Shown: positions 22,159 through 33,419 of the stretch, piece by piece
Layout: every line of letters begins with the position of its first letter
Position numbering within the stretch: the stretch's first letter is position 1
From: Acidimicrobiaceae bacterium
Lineage (GTDB): Bacteria > Actinomycetota > Acidimicrobiia > Acidimicrobiales > UBA8592
Assembly (NCBI GenBank): GCA_024641655.1
Contig: JAHECR010000001.1
Span: forward strand, 1-64,000
Direction of reading: 5' to 3'
Length of the DNA: 64,000 nt
The notes under the pieces: model-generated
Databases searched by the model: none
Told to the model about the DNA's origin: nothing
Seen by the model: the letters and a program-made list of their open reading frames with translations, nothing else
Program-made: the position numbers and the translations under genes

Positions 22159-22424
22159 GACGGCGACCCCTGCGGCACCGGGCCCTCGAGGCTCGGGACA
22201 CGCGCCGAACTGGCGATCTCGGCCCGATATCGGAAGTAGATGCTGACCGCAGCGCCGACGAAACCGGCGAAGGCGAACACGACCGTCAGCCACGGGGTGG
22301 TCCCGGCCCAGCGGTCGACGAGGAGTCCGATCAGGGAGAACAACACTGCACCGACCACCAGTTCGTAGGAACCCGATGAACGGTGCACACTTTGGGTCAA
22401 GTCGCTTCGTTGCGAGAGATCCAC
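22155..22424 (-). CDS. AtpZ/AtpI family two-helix protein
   Basis: An 89-residue protein, first gene of the atp operon. The GTG at 22424 has a Shine-Dalgarno AAGGTGG about 5 bases before it. Two helices with the signature GLLVDRWAGTTPWLTVVFAF and GFVGAAVSIYFRYR match AtpZ/gene-1 proteins, which are linked to Mg2+ or Ca2+ supply and rotor assembly. Its stop overlaps the next gene. Longer in-frame starts exist upstream but lie in the promoter region. Confidence 0.72.
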   Translation of the reverse strand: MDLSQRSDLTQSVHRSSGSYELVVGAVLFSLIGLLVDRWAGTTPWLTVVFAFAGFVGAAVSIYFRYRAEIASSARVPSLEGPVPQGSPS

Positions 22425-22469
22425 CGGGCCACCTTGAGAGCGCGCACGACGATGCGCGAGAGAACACGG

Positions 22470-22497
22470 AGAGACTAGCGCTTGTGACTGGCTTCTC
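22470..22497 (-). promoter_or_regulatory. Candidate promoter of the atp operon
   Basis: On the minus strand TTGAGA (22497-22492) and TAGTCT (22475-22470) are separated by 16 bases, giving a predicted start near 22463 and a leader of about 40 bases before the GTG at 22424. It is the best sigma-A-like pair in the 276-base interval between the atp operon and glyA. Confidence 0.4.
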
Positions 22498-22591
22498 AAA
22501 TCAAACGCGAAGGTCTTGTCCGCGACCGTCGGCCTCGGTCCCCGGTGAATCGAAATCGGGCGGCGATCGGATCTGTCCTGCATAGACTCGG

Positions 22592-22667
22592 CACGGGTCG
22601 TGACTGGCGCATGAGGTGGAGTCACCACCGGGGAGCGGCCCGTCCTCTACGCCGAGCGCCTGGGCAT
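22592..22667 (+). ncRNA. ZTP (pfl) riboswitch upstream of glyA
   Basis: The leader holds the conserved blocks of the ZTP aptamer in order: GGGTCGTGACTGGCG (22595-22609), then ATGAGGTGGA, ACCACCGGGGAGCG (22624-22637) and, after a short linker, GCGCCTGGGCA (22657-22667), which forms the pseudoknot. Outer arms ACGGGTCG and CGGCCCGT pair with one G-U. ZTP/ZMP signals 10-formyl-tetrahydrofolate shortage, and glyA, about 33 bases downstream, supplies one-carbon units. The switching mode is probably at ribosome access, since no intrinsic terminator is visible before the ATG. Confidence 0.92.
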
Positions 22668-22700
22668 CCACCGCATCTTCCCGACATCAGCGAGGACCCC

Positions 22701-24167
22701 ATGACCGTGCAGGACCCCACCCTGACCGCCGTCGAGACGCCCGAGGCCGACGCCTACCGTGCCGCACTCGAGGTCATCGCCGCCGCGGAACCCACGGTGG
22801 CCGATCACATCCGGGGCGAGCTCGACAACCAGCGCAGTCAGCTCAAGCTGATCGCGTCGGAGAACTACGCATCGCCGGCCGTGCTGTTGGCGATGGGCAA
22901 CTGGTTCAGCGACAAGTACGCCGAGGGCACGCCCGGGCACCGCTTCTATGCCGGCTGCGAGTTCGTCGACAAGGTCGAGACCCTCGCCGCCGACCACGCC
23001 AAGGCGCTCTTCGGCGCCGACTACGCGTACGTGCAGCCCCACTCGGGCATCGACGCCAATCTCGTCGCCTTCTGGTCGGTGCTGGCCCAGCGGGTCGAGG
23101 CCCCCTTCCTCACCGGCCACGATGCCAAGCACGTCAACGATCTCACCGAGGCCGAATGGGAGGAGCTGCGCCAGTCCTTCGGCAACCAGCGCATGATCGG
23201 CATGAGCCTCGACGCCGGCGGCCACCTCACCCACGGCTTCCGACCCAACATCTCCGGCAAGCTCTTCGACCAGCGCAGCTACGGCGTCGACCGAGACACC
23301 GAGATGGTCGACTACGACGCGGTCGCCGCCCTTGCCCGTGAGTTCAAGCCCCTGATTCTGGTGGCGGGCTACTCGGCACACCCCCGCAAGATCAACTTCG
23401 CGACCATGCGTGAGATCGCCGACGAGGTCGGTGCCACGCTCATGGTCGACATGGCGCACTTCGCCGGGCTCGTCGCTGGCAAGGTCTTCACCGGCGACTT
23501 CGACCCGCTTCCGAACGCTCACATCGTCACTTCCACCACCCACAAGTCGCTGCGCGGCCCACGCGGGGGCATCGTCTTGTCGAACCAGCCCGAGCTCACC
23601 GAGTTCATCGACAAGGGCTGCCCGATGGTGCTCGGTGGACCGCTCAGCCATGTGATGGCTGCCAAGGCCGTCGCGTTCGCGGAAGCACGTCAGCCGTCGT
23701 TCGCGGACTATGCGCAGCGGGTCGTCGACAACGCCGCAGCGCTCGCCGAGGGCATCGCCAAGCGCGGGGGACGCATCGTCACCGGCGGCACCGACAACCA
23801 CCTGGTGCTCGTCGACGTGCGTAGCTTCGGGCTCACCGGTCGACAGGCCGAGACCGCCCTCGAGTCGTCAGGCGTGATCGTGAATCGCAACTCGATTCCG
23901 TTCGACCCCAACGGGGCCTGGTACACCTCGGGGATCCGCCTCGGCACGCCTGCGCTCACCACGATCGGCATGGACACCGCCGACATGGACGACGTGGCCG
24001 AGATCCTCTGTTCGGTGCTGCAGAACGCGACGCCGACCACGACCGGCGCCGGGGCACCCTCGCTCGCCAAGTTCGATCTGAGCGACGAGGTTTGCAACAC
24101 CGCCCGGACTCGCAGCGCTGCGCTCCTGGCCGCCAACCCCCTGTACCCCCAGATCGGGGCCCTCTGA
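22701..24167 (+). CDS. glyA: Serine hydroxymethyltransferase
   Basis: Converts serine and tetrahydrofolate to glycine and 5,10-methylene-THF. At 488 residues it is of the longer actinobacterial type. It has the folate/PLP motifs [26 protein letters not shown] and [15 protein letters not shown]; the PLP Lys is in [14 protein letters not shown]. The ATG at 22701 follows GAGGA by about 5 bases and lies behind the ZTP riboswitch. The extra length over E. coli GlyA comes from the N-terminus and an insertion after the HSG motif (roughly residues 120-165). Confidence 0.95.
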   Translation: MTVQDPTLTAVETPEADAYRAALEVIAAAEPTVADHIRGELDNQRSQLKLIASENYASPAVLLAMGNWFSDKYAEGTPGHRFYAGCEFVDKVETLAADHAKALFGADYAYVQPHSGIDANLVAFWSVLAQRVEAPFLTGHDAKHVNDLTEAEWEELRQSFGNQRMIGMSLDAGGHLTHGFRPNISGKLFDQRSYGVDRDTEMVDYDAVAALAREFKPLILVAGYSAHPRKINFATMREIADEVGATLMVDMAHFAGLVAGKVFTGDFDPLPNAHIVTSTTHKSLRGPRGGIVLSNQPELTEFIDKGCPMVLGGPLSHVMAAKAVAFAEARQPSFADYAQRVVDNAAALAEGIAKRGGRIVTGGTDNHLVLVDVRSFGLTGRQAETALESSGVIVNRNSIPFDPNGAWYTSGIRLGTPALTTIGMDTADMDDVAEILCSVLQNATPTTTGAGAPSLAKFDLSDEVCNTARTRSAALLAANPLYPQIGAL

Positions 24168-24187
24168 CCTTCCTGGGTGCACCGCGA

Positions 24188-24223
24188 TGCAACGGTGCCT
24201 GGCACATGCCTGGCAGCGTTGCA
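24188..24223. terminator. Hairpin between convergent glyA and rpiB
   Basis: TGCAACG and CGTTGCA form perfect 7-base arms, with GCC and GGC pairing again further in, in the 66-base gap between the converging ends of glyA and rpiB. This is a reasonable bidirectional terminator; no strong U-tract is seen. Confidence 0.55.
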
Positions 24224-24233
24224 CCAAGGGTCT

Positions 24234-24677
24234 TCAGCCTCTGAGCAGGTCGTCGATCTTGGCGACGCGGCCGGCATGGCGGCCACCTTCGAACTCGGCG
24301 GCGAGGAAGGCATCGAGGGCCTCCCTGGCGACCTCCGGGCCGATCAGCCGCTCGCCCATCGCAATGATGTTCGCGTCGTTGTGTTCTCGCGCCAGATGCG
24401 CGGACGTCACATCGTGGATCGTGGCCGCACGAACTCCCGGGATCTTGTTCGCTGCGATCCCGATCCCGATCCCGCTCCCGCACACGAGCAGGCCCAGCTC
24501 CGCGTCGCCGGCGGCGACGGAGCGTCCCACTGCGGCTCCGTAGTCCGGATAGTCGACCCGCTCCGCGCTGTGTGTTCCATAGTCGATGACCTCGTGACCC
24601 AGCGCCCGGAGATGCGAGACGAGATCGGACTTGAGCGCGAATCCAGCGTGGTCGCAGCCGGCGGCGATGCGTGTCAT
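24234..24677 (-). CDS. rpiB: Ribose-5-phosphate isomerase B
   Basis: A 147-residue RpiB interconverting ribulose-5-phosphate and ribose-5-phosphate. Motifs: [12 protein letters not shown] at the N-terminus, the active-site loop [16 protein letters not shown] with the catalytic Cys, and [18 protein letters not shown]. The ATG at 24677 begins [12 protein letters not shown]. An upstream extension of the frame is Arg/Pro-rich and rejected. It lies 41 bases after the sua5 stop on the same strand. Confidence 0.93.
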   Translation of the reverse strand: MTRIAAGCDHAGFALKSDLVSHLRALGHEVIDYGTHSAERVDYPDYGAAVGRSVAAGDAELGLLVCGSGIGIGIAANKIPGVRAATIHDVTSAHLAREHNDANIIAMGERLIGPEVAREALDAFLAAEFEGGRHAGRVAKIDDLLRG

Positions 24678-24718
24678 GGCCGCACCGTAGCCAGACCAGC
24701 CGGCAGCCACCACCTGTT

Positions 24719-25339
24719 TCAGGTCCCCCAGATCCGGGCGATCGTCGCCTCGTCCACGGGGCCGGCGCGAAGGATCCGAGGTTGCGCACCGAGCAGGTCG
24801 ACGACCGTGGACGCCACTCCGCCCGCGCAACGGCCCCCGTCGATGACCAGGTCGACGCCGGGGAGCTGCTCGGCCACCTCTGGAGCCGTCACGGGCGTGG
24901 GCTGGCCGTGGTGGTTCGCACTCGTCACGGCCAGCGGGCCGACGAGGCGAGCGAGGCTCCGGACGAGCTGGTGGTCGGGGCATCGAACCCCCACGGTGCC
25001 ATCTCGTTCACCGAGCCCGGCGACGAGCGGCGTGGCCCCACGCACCACCATGGTGAGCGCGCCCGGCCAATAGGCGCGTGCCAAGGCTCCGACGCCGGGG
25101 CGATCGTCGGTCGACACCAGCGGCAGCTGTTCGGAACCCGCCAGCAAGACGGCGAGATGCATGCCCGGCGGCCGCTGTTTGAGCGCGAAGATCGCGGCGA
25201 TGGCATCAGGTCGGTCCGGCAGCGCACCCACGCCATAGACCGTGTCGGTGGGGAGCACGACGGTGCCGCCGGAGCGGAGCACCATGAGTGCCTCGATGCA
25301 GGCCTCGTCGAGCGGTTCCGCCGGGATCAACCTGGCCAT
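24719..25339 (-). CDS. L-threonylcarbamoyladenylate synthase (Sua5/YrdC)
   Basis: A 206-residue YrdC-domain protein making threonylcarbamoyl-AMP for t6A modification of tRNA at position 37. Motifs: [42 protein letters not shown] and [13 protein letters not shown]. Without the extra C-terminal Sua5 domain it is the short TsaC-like form. The ATG at 25339 overlaps prmC by 13 bases. In actinobacteria this gene commonly follows prmC. Confidence 0.88.
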   Translation of the reverse strand: MARLIPAEPLDEACIEALMVLRSGGTVVLPTDTVYGVGALPDRPDAIAAIFALKQRPPGMHLAVLLAGSEQLPLVSTDDRPGVGALARAYWPGALTMVVRGATPLVAGLGERDGTVGVRCPDHQLVRSLARLVGPLAVTSANHHGQPTPVTAPEVAEQLPGVDLVIDGGRCAGGVASTVVDLLGAQPRILRAGPVDEATIARIWGT

Positions 25340-26235
25340 CGCGCCCGCAGTGCCCGTGGACGCCCCGCGAGATCGGGGGCGATGTCGACGTCGACGAACC
25401 CGACTCGGCGGGCTCGCTCGGCCATCGCGTCGGTCTGGTGCGGGGCCATCTCGAGTACCAGGGCGCCGCGGGCCCGCAGCCACTGCCCCGCCACGTCGAT
25501 GAGATGTTCCAGGTCCTCGGTGCCCCGCTCACCGGCGACAAGCGCGCGGTGCGGCTCCCAGTCGGCGACCACCGCCGGGAGATCGTCGGAGCGCGCGACA
25601 TAGGGCGGGTTGGACACGATGACCGCGACCTCACCACGCAGCTTCGGCGGCAACGCGGCGAACCACTCTCCCTGGAAGATCGACACCCTCGTTGCCGCTG
25701 GTCCGATCCCCGCCAGGTTGGCGCGTGCCACGCTCAGGGCGTCGGGCGACACGTCGGTGAGCAGCACCTCGACGTCGGGCCCCTCGACAGCGACCGACAA
25801 GCCGATGGCGCCCGAACCCGTGCCGAGGTCGACGGCGATCAGCCGACTCGTCGCTGCTGCCTGACGGGCCAACTCGTCGATTGCTATTCCGGCGACCACC
25901 TCGGTCTCCGGCCGAGGGATCAGCGCCCTCGGGTCGACCATCAGGTCGAGCGTCCGGAAGCCCCAACGGCCGACGACGTATTGCAGTGGCTCACCCGACA
26001 GGCGCCGGTCGATCATACGATCGAAGGTCGTGACCCCGCGCACCGTCGCGAACTCGTCGAGCCCCGAGTGGAACTCCGGGCCCTCGAATCCCGACGCCTC
26101 CTCGACGATGCGCCGCGCATCGGTTCGGGGATCGTCGAAACCGGCCTCGGCGAAACGCTGCTCGGCTTCGTGTAGGAAGGCGCGCCACGGGACCGGCTCG
26201 CCGTCGGGGTCGTAACCGGCAGGGGCCTCGCTCAA
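25327..26235 (-). CDS. prmC: Peptide chain release factor N5-glutamine methyltransferase
   Basis: Methylates the Gln of the GGQ motif in release factors. The 302-residue protein has the N-terminal helical substrate domain, the motif RRLSGEPLQYVVGRW, SAM motif I VDLGTGSGAIGLSVA and the catalytic NPPY in VIVSNPPYVAR. The start is a TTG at 26235 that overlaps the prfA stop (TTGA). A longer frame upstream runs antisense or out of frame within prfA. Adjacent prfA is its substrate. Confidence 0.92.
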   Translation of the reverse strand: MSEAPAGYDPDGEPVPWRAFLHEAEQRFAEAGFDDPRTDARRIVEEASGFEGPEFHSGLDEFATVRGVTTFDRMIDRRLSGEPLQYVVGRWGFRTLDLMVDPRALIPRPETEVVAGIAIDELARQAAATSRLIAVDLGTGSGAIGLSVAVEGPDVEVLLTDVSPDALSVARANLAGIGPAATRVSIFQGEWFAALPPKLRGEVAVIVSNPPYVARSDDLPAVVADWEPHRALVAGERGTEDLEHLIDVAGQWLRARGALVLEMAPHQTDAMAERARRVGFVDVDIAPDLAGRPRALRARWPG

Positions 26236-27305
26236 CCGTTGGACTCCAGGTCGGTGAGCTGGCCGGCGCGCTCGTGCTCGATCAACGCATCCACGACGTC
26301 GTCGAGCTCGCCGGCGAGCACTTTGTCGAGCTTGTAGATCGTCAAGCCGATGCGGTGATCGGTCAGGCGGTTCTCCTTGAAGTTGTAGGTCCGGATCTTC
26401 TCGGACCGACCTCCGCCGCCGGTCTGCCCCTTGCGTGCCGCGGACTGCTCGGCCTGCTGGCGGTCCTGTTCGGCCTGCAACAGGCGCGACCGCAGCACCA
26501 CCATCGCCCGGGCCTTGTTCTGGAGCTGGCTCTTCTCGTCCTGCATGGCCACGGTGATGCCGGTGGGCTTGTGGGTGATGCGCACGGCAGAGTCGGTGGT
26601 GTTGACCGACTGGCCTCCTGGCCCCGACGAGCGGTACACGTCGATCTGCAGATCGTTCTCGTCGAGGTGGACGTCGATCTCCTCGGCCTCCGGGAGGATG
26701 GCGACGGTCGCCGACGATGTGTGGATGCGACCCTGCGACTCGGTGACGGGCACCCGCTGCACTCGGTGCGGACCGCCCTCGTGCTTCATGTGGCTCCACA
26801 CCTGGTCGCCGCTCAACATGAACGTGACCTCGGCGTACCCGCCCATGTCGGACTCGCGCCGGTTGAGCGTCTCGAGCTTCCATCCCTGACGCGACGCGTA
26901 TGCGGCATACATCTCGAACAGGTCGCGCGCGAACAGGTTCGCCTCCTCCCCGCCCTCGGCGCCACGGATCTCCACGATCACGTTCTTGTCGTCGTTGGGG
27001 TCCTTGGGCACGAGCAGGGTGCGCAGCTCGTCTTCGAGGCGCGCCTTGGTCGCTTCGGCTCCGGAGACCTCCGTGCGCAGCATCTCCCGGTCGTCGCCGA
27101 CGGCGTCGGTGAGCATCTCCTTGGCGGTCGCGATGTCCTCGTCGGCCTGGCGGATGCCGCGGATCGCGTCGACGATCGACTCGAGCTCGCTGTAGCGCTT
27201 GGCGACCTTGCGATAGGCGGCCTGGTCGCTGAGCAGGTCCTGGTCGCCCAGCCGACTCTGCAGATCGAGGAACTCCTGCTCGAGCTCATCACGGATGTCC
27301 GACAC
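26232..27305 (-). CDS. prfA: Peptide chain release factor 1
   Basis: A 357-residue RF1 that terminates translation at UAA and UAG. The codon-recognition tripeptide region reads RVPVTESQGRIHTS, so the PxT motif is PVT (commonly PAT). The catalytic GGQ lies in SGPGGQSVNTTDSAVR, followed by the ITHKPTGI segment. RF2 would have SPF instead. It overlaps prmC by four bases. Confidence 0.95.
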   Translation of the reverse strand: MSDIRDELEQEFLDLQSRLGDQDLLSDQAAYRKVAKRYSELESIVDAIRGIRQADEDIATAKEMLTDAVGDDREMLRTEVSGAEATKARLEDELRTLLVPKDPNDDKNVIVEIRGAEGGEEANLFARDLFEMYAAYASRQGWKLETLNRRESDMGGYAEVTFMLSGDQVWSHMKHEGGPHRVQRVPVTESQGRIHTSSATVAILPEAEEIDVHLDENDLQIDVYRSSGPGGQSVNTTDSAVRITHKPTGITVAMQDEKSQLQNKARAMVVLRSRLLQAEQDRQQAEQSAARKGQTGGGGRSEKIRTYNFKENRLTDHRIGLTIYKLDKVLAGELDDVVDALIEHERAGQLTDLESNG

Positions 27306-27316
27306 GGGAGTGGAGG

Positions 27317-28306
27317 CTACCCGCCATCCCAGGGGTCCGGGACCGCCACGAGCTCGTTCGGCACCGCGAGGTAGCCGGCCTGGCGGCGGATCACGTCATG
27401 ATGGTCACGCTCGGGCAGCACGAGCACCACCCGATCCCCGCCCGCTCGCGCGAGGTGCCCCGCCGCGACCGGCACGAGGTCGAGGTCGATGCCGCACGAC
27501 GCCACGACGACGACGCGCTCTTCGCCGACCCGACCCATCGCCGCCACCGGATGCGATTCCCGGATCCCTCCACGTGGCGTCAGCGGCGCCACCGGCTCGA
27601 TCGACGCGAGGCCGAGTGCCCCCGGTTCGCTCAGCAGAACCGAACGCAGCCAGCGTTCACGTGCGACACGGTTGAGCGGATGCGGTTGGGCCCCGGCGCG
27701 ACGAAAGCTGCGCACTTCGTCGACGACGGCGGCGAGGCGCTGTTCGACCGTCGTCGAGGCATTCATCAGCTCGTGCGCTTCCTGGTCGTAGAGGCCCACG
27801 CCGACACGGATCGCCGGCGTACCCGTCCAGTCGATGACCACACGGGCGACCTCCAACCCGAGGATCTCGCCGACCATCACGCCGTGTTCGACGACGACAT
27901 CGCAGCCCGCACCGGCGAGCGTTTCGGCCATTGCCAGCGCGTCCTGCGGCAGCACCGGTGCCGGCGGCAACGAAGCGGCAGCCACTGCGAGGAGCTCGGT
28001 CCCGACGGCGCGCCAGATCCGCGCGGCGGGATCGAGGCCCATGGCCTGCACGGCGAGCGCGGGTTGCGGATCGTCGACGATGACATGGAGCTCGCGGGCG
28101 CCTCGTGCGGACCCCCACGCCAGCGCCGCGCCGAGCGGCGAGGTCGACGACGCTGTGAGGTAGACGAAAGCGCGCCCACCGTCATGGCATCCGACACCAG
28201 CGTTGAAGTTTTCGACCGTGCCGTTCGCGTCCGGAAACGCTCCCCGGAGGAGCGCGAGGAGCTTGGTGCGGGCGAGTCCCGCCAGTCGCTGGTCGTCGAT
28301 GGCCAT
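27317..28306 (-). CDS. Conserved-looking hypothetical protein between rpmE and prfA
   Basis: A 329-residue soluble protein that I cannot assign. It has an N-terminal alpha/beta region (VYLTASSTSPLGAALAW, ELHVIVDDPQPALAVQAMGL), a middle part with VVIDWTGTPAIRVGVGLYDQEAHEL, and a C-terminal alpha/beta region (RVVVVASCGIDLDLVPVAA, GDRVVLVLPERDHHDVI). The regular strand-helix alternation suggests a Rossmann-like fold, possibly duplicated; no nucleotide-binding or catalytic motif stands out. It is in the rpmE-prfA interval on the operon strand, 11 bases before prfA, so it is probably co-expressed with translation genes. Confidence 0.6.
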   Translation of the reverse strand: MAIDDQRLAGLARTKLLALLRGAFPDANGTVENFNAGVGCHDGGRAFVYLTASSTSPLGAALAWGSARGARELHVIVDDPQPALAVQAMGLDPAARIWRAVGTELLAVAAASLPPAPVLPQDALAMAETLAGAGCDVVVEHGVMVGEILGLEVARVVIDWTGTPAIRVGVGLYDQEAHELMNASTTVEQRLAAVVDEVRSFRRAGAQPHPLNRVARERWLRSVLLSEPGALGLASIEPVAPLTPRGGIRESHPVAAMGRVGEERVVVVASCGIDLDLVPVAAGHLARAGGDRVVLVLPERDHHDVIRRQAGYLAVPNELVAVPDPWDGG

Positions 28307-28349
28307 CAGTGCGATGCTGGCCGCAGCGCAGCCGACATCGGAGGACCGA

Positions 28350-28616
28350 TCAGTCGGCGTTGCCGGGGCGCTTGCGCTTGCCGTAGCGGCGCTCGAAGCG
28401 CTCCACGCGGCCGGCGGTGTCGACGATGGTCATCGTGCCGGTGAAGAACGGGTGGCTCGTGGCCGAGATGACGACCTTGGCGAGGGGGTACTCGTTACCG
28501 TCTTCCCACGTCGTGGTATCGGTCGTGTTGATGGTCGACCGCGTGATCCAGGACTCCCCAGAGGTCGTGTCCTGGAACACGACGGGGCGGTACTCGGGGT
28601 GAATGTCTTGCTTCAT
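28350..28616 (-). CDS. 50S ribosomal protein L31, type B (zinc-free)
   Basis: An 88-residue L31. [20 protein letters not shown] and the [28 protein letters not shown] segment are diagnostic. No CxxC pairs are present, so this is the type B form that does not bind zinc and in many bacteria replaces the zinc form under zinc limitation. Here it occupies the rho-prfA position, where actinobacteria often keep the zinc form. Confidence 0.92.
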   Translation of the reverse strand: MKQDIHPEYRPVVFQDTTSGESWITRSTINTTDTTTWEDGNEYPLAKVVISATSHPFFTGTMTIVDTAGRVERFERRYGKRKRPGNAD

Positions 28617-28710
28617 CTCGTCTCCACGTTGCAGCGCTGCCCGACACAGACCGGGTCAGCGAGTCAGAAGGTTACCCGCTCGGAGCGGTCTTTCGGACGT
28701 CGAGGGCGGC

Positions 28711-30393
<1,683 letters not shown>

Positions 30394-30603
30394 CGCACCT
30401 CGGTTCGACGCTGGCATCGTGTCACTGCGCGGATCGTGTCAACACCCGCGTCCGGCCACAGGGATCGTCGCACCTGGCCCCCGGCGCTCCAGACTGCGGA
30501 GGACGGCGGGGGCGCCGGGATCGGGAGGTCCGACGACGAGCCCGAACTGTACCGAGTGCCGCGGACGGGCACAACAACGACCGGCCGCTCGGACCAGCGA
30601 GGC

Positions 30604-32013
30604 TCAGGGGGCGACGCGGGTACGAGCCCGCACGAACTCCTGGACCGTCGTGAGATCGTTGGGGAGCACGGTGTAGCGCTCGGGCCGTTCGTAGAGGCCG
30701 GCCAGCTTGGGGGGAAGCTCCGGGCGCACGCCGATTGCGGCTTCGACCGCGTCGGGGAACTTCGCGGGATGCGCCGTGGCGAGGCACACCATCGGGACGG
30801 TCGCGGACCGCCGACAGGCCATCGCGGCGCCGACACCGACGGCAGTGTGGGGGTCGAGAATCTCCCCGCAGCGTTCGTGGACCTCGGCGATGACCTCGCG
30901 GGTGCGATCGTCGTCGATCCGGCAACCGTCCCAAGTCTCGCGCAGGGCGCCGAGCCGGTAGGGATCGACCGTGAGGACGCCGGTCTCCCGGAACTGCGTG
31001 AACAGGTCGGCGATGGTCTCGCCGCGAGCGGAGAACAGCTCGTACGCGAGCCGCTCGAAGTTGCTCGAGACCTGGATGTCCATCGACGGCGAGAGCGTCG
31101 GGTGCACGTCGGTGATGCGCATCTCACCGGTGTCGAAGAACCGCGTCAGGATGTCGTTGCGGTTCGAGGCCACGATGAACTGCGAGACGTCGAGACCCAT
31201 GCGGCGGGCGCCGTGGCCGGCGAAGACGTTGCCGAAGTTGCCGGTGGGAACCGAGAACGCGGTCGGGAGGCCGACCCGATCGAGACGGAGCCCGGCCCAC
31301 CAGTAGTAGACGATCTGCGCCATGACCCGGGCCCAGTTGATGCTGTTGACCGCGGACAGGTGGACGCGCTCGCGGAACGTGGCGTCGCCGAACATGGCCT
31401 TGATCAGGTCCTGACAATCGTCGAAGGTGCCCTCGACCGCCACGTTGTGCACGTTTGCGGCGTCGACGGTGGTCATCTGGCGGCGCTGGACCTCGCTCGT
31501 GCGACCGTGCGGGTGCAAGATCACGATGTCGATGAGCTCGCGGTCCTTGCACGCTTCGATCGCAGCGGAGCCCGTGTCCCCGGAGGTCGCACCGACGATG
31601 GTCACCCGTTCTCCGCGTCGGTCCAGCTCGTGGTCGAACAGCCGCCCCACCAGCTGGAGCGCGACGTCTTTGAAGGCAAGCGTGGGGCCGTGGAACAGTT
31701 CGAGCAGCCAGGTGCGCTCGCCGAGCGGCGTGAGCGGTACGACGTCGGGATGATCGAAGGTGGCGTAGGTCTCGACCACGATGCGCTCGAAGTCCGCGCG
31801 GTCGATCGTGCCCTCGACGAAGGGCCACATGATCGCGACCGCGACCTCGGCGTAGGTGGGGTGCGCACCCACGGTGGCGACGAGCTCGGCAAGGGACAGC
31901 TTGGGCCATTCCTGCGGCACGTACAGGCCTCCATCAGGCGCGAGACCGGCCAGGAGCGTGTCGCCGAAGCCGAGGTCGGGGGCCGTGCCGCGGGTGCTCA
32001 CGTAGCGCATCAT
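30604..32013 (-). CDS. thrC: Threonine synthase
   Basis: Converts O-phosphohomoserine to threonine using PLP. The 469-residue protein is the longer (class with SGDTGSAA) form: MRYVSTRG at the N-terminus, the PLP Lys in ELFHGPTLAFKDVALQ, IVGATSGDTGSAAIEA, and SVPTGNFGNVFAGHGARRMG. The start is one of two adjacent ATG codons at 32013/32010. It lies 7 bases after hom. The usual next gene thrB (homoserine kinase) is absent; rho follows. Confidence 0.93.
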   Translation of the reverse strand: MMRYVSTRGTAPDLGFGDTLLAGLAPDGGLYVPQEWPKLSLAELVATVGAHPTYAEVAVAIMWPFVEGTIDRADFERIVVETYATFDHPDVVPLTPLGERTWLLELFHGPTLAFKDVALQLVGRLFDHELDRRGERVTIVGATSGDTGSAAIEACKDRELIDIVILHPHGRTSEVQRRQMTTVDAANVHNVAVEGTFDDCQDLIKAMFGDATFRERVHLSAVNSINWARVMAQIVYYWWAGLRLDRVGLPTAFSVPTGNFGNVFAGHGARRMGLDVSQFIVASNRNDILTRFFDTGEMRITDVHPTLSPSMDIQVSSNFERLAYELFSARGETIADLFTQFRETGVLTVDPYRLGALRETWDGCRIDDDRTREVIAEVHERCGEILDPHTAVGVGAAMACRRSATVPMVCLATAHPAKFPDAVEAAIGVRPELPPKLAGLYERPERYTVLPNDLTTVQEFVRARTRVAP

Positions 32014-32020
32014 CTCCGCG

Positions 32021-33337
32021 TCACCCCTCGTCGTCGGCGGCGCCGACGACGCGCAGCATCGATCCGACGCTGCGGACACAGTCGAGCATGCCGAGCGCGG
32101 CGATGGTGGCGCGCAGGTCGCGTTCCACTGCGTGGTGGGTGATGAAGATGAGGCGCGCCTCGACACCGAGGCCTTGCTGCTCCATCGACCGGATCGAGAT
32201 CTTGTGGTTCCCGAACACGCCGGCGACCTTCGCCAGCACGCCCGGCTCGTCGGTGACCTCCAGGCTCAGGTAGTAGGCACTCGACAGCTCGTCGATGGGC
32301 TGGAGCCTGGCCACGGCAAGGGGACCAAGGCTGCGGTGGGTGCCCCGTCGCAGGTTGATCGCAGCGTCGACCACGTCACCGAGAACCGCCGAGGCCGTGG
32401 CGCGACCGCCCGCACCTCGGCCGTAGAGCATGAGATCGTCGACGGCTCCGCCTTCGACGAACACTGCGTTGAACGAGTCGCGCACCGAGGCGAGCGGGTG
32501 ACTGGTCGGCAACATCGCGGGGTGGACCCGCACCGCGACCTCGGGCTCAACGCTCTCGCTCTTTCCGACCTGCTCGACAACCGCCAACAACTTGATGACG
32601 TGACCGAGCCGGGACGCGAACGCGATGTCGCTGCTGCTGATGCCGCTGATGCCCTCACTCGTGACATCGCCGGCGACCACGTTCACGCCATAGGCGATCG
32701 ACGCGATGATCGCCGCCTTGGCTGCGGCGTCGTGTCCTTCCACGTCGGCGGTGGGATCGCGCTCGGCGTAGCCGAGACTCTGTGCCTCCGCGAGGGCGTT
32801 CTGATACGACGCGCCCGTCTCGCTCATCTGGCTCAAGATGTAGTTGGTGGTGCCATTGACGATCCCCATGATCCGCCGGATCGGCTCGCCGACCAGCGAT
32901 TCCCGCAGGACCCGGACGAGTGGGATGGCCCCGGCCACGGCAGCCTCGAAGAGCAGGTCGACGCCGGCTTCATCGGCTGCCGCGTAGAGCTCGGCACCGT
33001 GATTGGCGAGCAGTTCCTTGTTGCCGGTGACGACGGGCTTGCCTGCCTGCAGGGCACGCAGCACCAGCGTCCTGGCGGGCTCGACACCGCCGATCAGCTC
33101 GACGACGAGATCGATGTCGGGATCTGCGACCACACTGGCAGCATCGGTGGTGAACGTCGAGGGGCTGATGTGCAGCCCGCGATCCTTGGCCGTCGAGTGG
33201 ACCGCGATGGCATCGATGCGCAGCACCGAGCCGGTCCGTGCCGTGATCGTCTCGCGTTGTTCGGCGACCAGAGCCGCGAACGCCGCACCGACATTGCCGC
33301 AGCCGAGGAGTCCGATGCGAATGGGCGTGGGCGTCAT
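32021..33337 (-). CDS. hom: Homoserine dehydrogenase
   Basis: Reduces aspartate semialdehyde to homoserine. The 438-residue protein has the NAD(P) motif IRIGLLGCGNVGAAFAAL, the catalytic region NGTTNYILSQMSETGASY and DVEGHDAAAKAAIIASIAYG, and a C-terminal ACT domain (LSLEVTDEPGVLAKVAGVFG), the usual site of threonine feedback inhibition. It is in the lysA-hom-thrC operon; the gap to lysA is 82 bases. Confidence 0.95.
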   Translation of the reverse strand: MTPTPIRIGLLGCGNVGAAFAALVAEQRETITARTGSVLRIDAIAVHSTAKDRGLHISPSTFTTDAASVVADPDIDLVVELIGGVEPARTLVLRALQAGKPVVTGNKELLANHGAELYAAADEAGVDLLFEAAVAGAIPLVRVLRESLVGEPIRRIMGIVNGTTNYILSQMSETGASYQNALAEAQSLGYAERDPTADVEGHDAAAKAAIIASIAYGVNVVAGDVTSEGISGISSSDIAFASRLGHVIKLLAVVEQVGKSESVEPEVAVRVHPAMLPTSHPLASVRDSFNAVFVEGGAVDDLMLYGRGAGGRATASAVLGDVVDAAINLRRGTHRSLGPLAVARLQPIDELSSAYYLSLEVTDEPGVLAKVAGVFGNHKISIRSMEQQGLGVEARLIFITHHAVERDLRATIAALGMLDCVRSVGSMLRVVGAADDEG

Positions 33338-33419
33338 GGCCTCACCGTACAGGGTCCCTCAGGCGCCTCGGTCGGCGTTCGCAACCCGCTCACGGCTGCG
33401 CGGTCCGGGGCCATTTCGG

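Noticed and set aside
22592-22700. Glycine riboswitch ahead of glyA
   Set aside because: The blocks match the ZTP aptamer precisely, and the tandem glycine aptamer pattern is absent.
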